Assembly (NCBI GenBank): GCA_029864335.1
Contig: JAOTTS010000001.1
Span: 59,594-123,593 of the forward strand
Origin: Candidatus Nitrosopumilus sp.
Lineage (GTDB): Archaea; Thermoproteota; Nitrososphaeria; Nitrososphaerales; Nitrosopumilaceae
DNA length: 64,000 nucleotides
Reading direction: 5' to 3'
Numbering within the stretch: the first letter of the stretch is position 1; the number at the start of each line of letters is the position of its first letter. Positions 63,827-64,000 of the stretch are shown here, piece by piece. The position numbers and the translations under genes were made by a program. Under the pieces are notes generated by a model. That model worked only from the letters and a program-made list of their open reading frames with translations, was not told the DNA's origin and searched no databases.

Positions 63827-64000
63827 TTGTCATTTACAAAAATACTTGCGCCTTTTGATGGTTCTAAATATTCTGAAAAAGCATTTGAGAAGGCATTGGA
63901 GATTGCAGAAAAGTTTGAATCAAAACTTACAGCAATGACAGTCATACAGTCAAAAACAACAGACTCTGCTGGCATGTCCCTTACACGTATGCAAGAAATT
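63827..64000 (+). CDS. Universal stress protein, cut by window end
   Basis: 58 codons present. ILAPFDGSKYSEKAFEKALE is the first strand, loop and helix of the UspA fold. TTG start with GGGGG 8-12 bases upstream. The rest lies beyond the window. Confidence 0.82.
   Translation, partial: MSFTKILAPFDGSKYSEKAFEKALEIAEKFESKLTAMTVIQSKTTDSAGMSLTRMQEI

Noticed and set aside
1..64000. CRISPR array, insertion sequence or prophage
   Set aside because: No regular spaced repeats, no transposase or integrase and no phage structural genes were found; the RusA-like and matrixin genes alone are not enough.

Overview
The window looks like a piece of a Thaumarchaeota (Nitrososphaerota) chromosome, most like the marine/soil Nitrosopumilus-Nitrosarchaeum group. 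The DNA is strongly AT-rich, many genes start with TTG or GTG, archaeal TATA boxes can be seen at about -26, and the gene set fits: XPD-type helicase, class III PHA synthase, Lrp/TRASH regulator, PRC-barrel, SHOCT and Roadblock-like proteins, and very many tiny zinc-ribbon proteins. No ammonia-oxidation marker lies in the window, so the family-level placement is inference. I saw no rRNA, no convincing tRNA, no insertion sequence and no CRISPR array.

Layout. 0-7 kb: secreted duplicated-domain proteins, a CorA-like channel with an unusual filter, a voltage-gated K+ channel, a CDF metal exporter. 7-13 kb: decayed sequence and microproteins, a GNAT/amidohydrolase pair, a frameshifted basic protein, gamma-glutamyltranspeptidase 1 with an N-formylglutamate-amidohydrolase-like gene. 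13-23 kb: ion and stress homeostasis (two CPA2 antiporters, K+ channel, universal stress protein, CNNM/CorC protein, PRC and RAM domains) with pseudogenes of a nucleotide cyclase and of an SLC1-type symporter between them. 23-33 kb: small unknowns, a PD-(D/E)XK nuclease, an ATP-grasp/M20 fusion, NDH-2, two pure left-handed beta-helix proteins and gamma-glutamyltranspeptidase 2. 32-44 kb: an accessory zone of small Cys-rich proteins, tiny one-helix membrane peptides, a hairpin RNA candidate, a matrixin-type protease and many broken genes. 44-50 kb: a DNA-metabolism/defence-like block (GIY-YIG, XPD-like helicase, RusA-like nuclease, DUF262-HNH-AlbA_2 protein in three frames) ending in a truncated metallo-beta-lactamase gene. 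50-64 kb: IlvD, MsrA, broken Hsp20 and thioredoxin-like genes, Lrp-TRASH regulator, membrane-bound spermidine-synthase-like protein, DUF192, more microproteins, a P2-type ATPase, PhaC and a second universal stress protein cut by the window end.

Two themes stand out. First, frameshifts and in-frame stops (more than a dozen loci) are confined to accessory genes, while about 35 kb of core genes is intact; that argues for real gene decay rather than poor sequence, although several lesions lie in A/T/G homopolymers. Second, some 16 tiny Cys-rich proteins and about 8 tiny membrane peptides fill gaps usually left blank by gene finders. The best candidate for an undescribed system is the operon-like minus-strand block at 46.5-49.7 kb.
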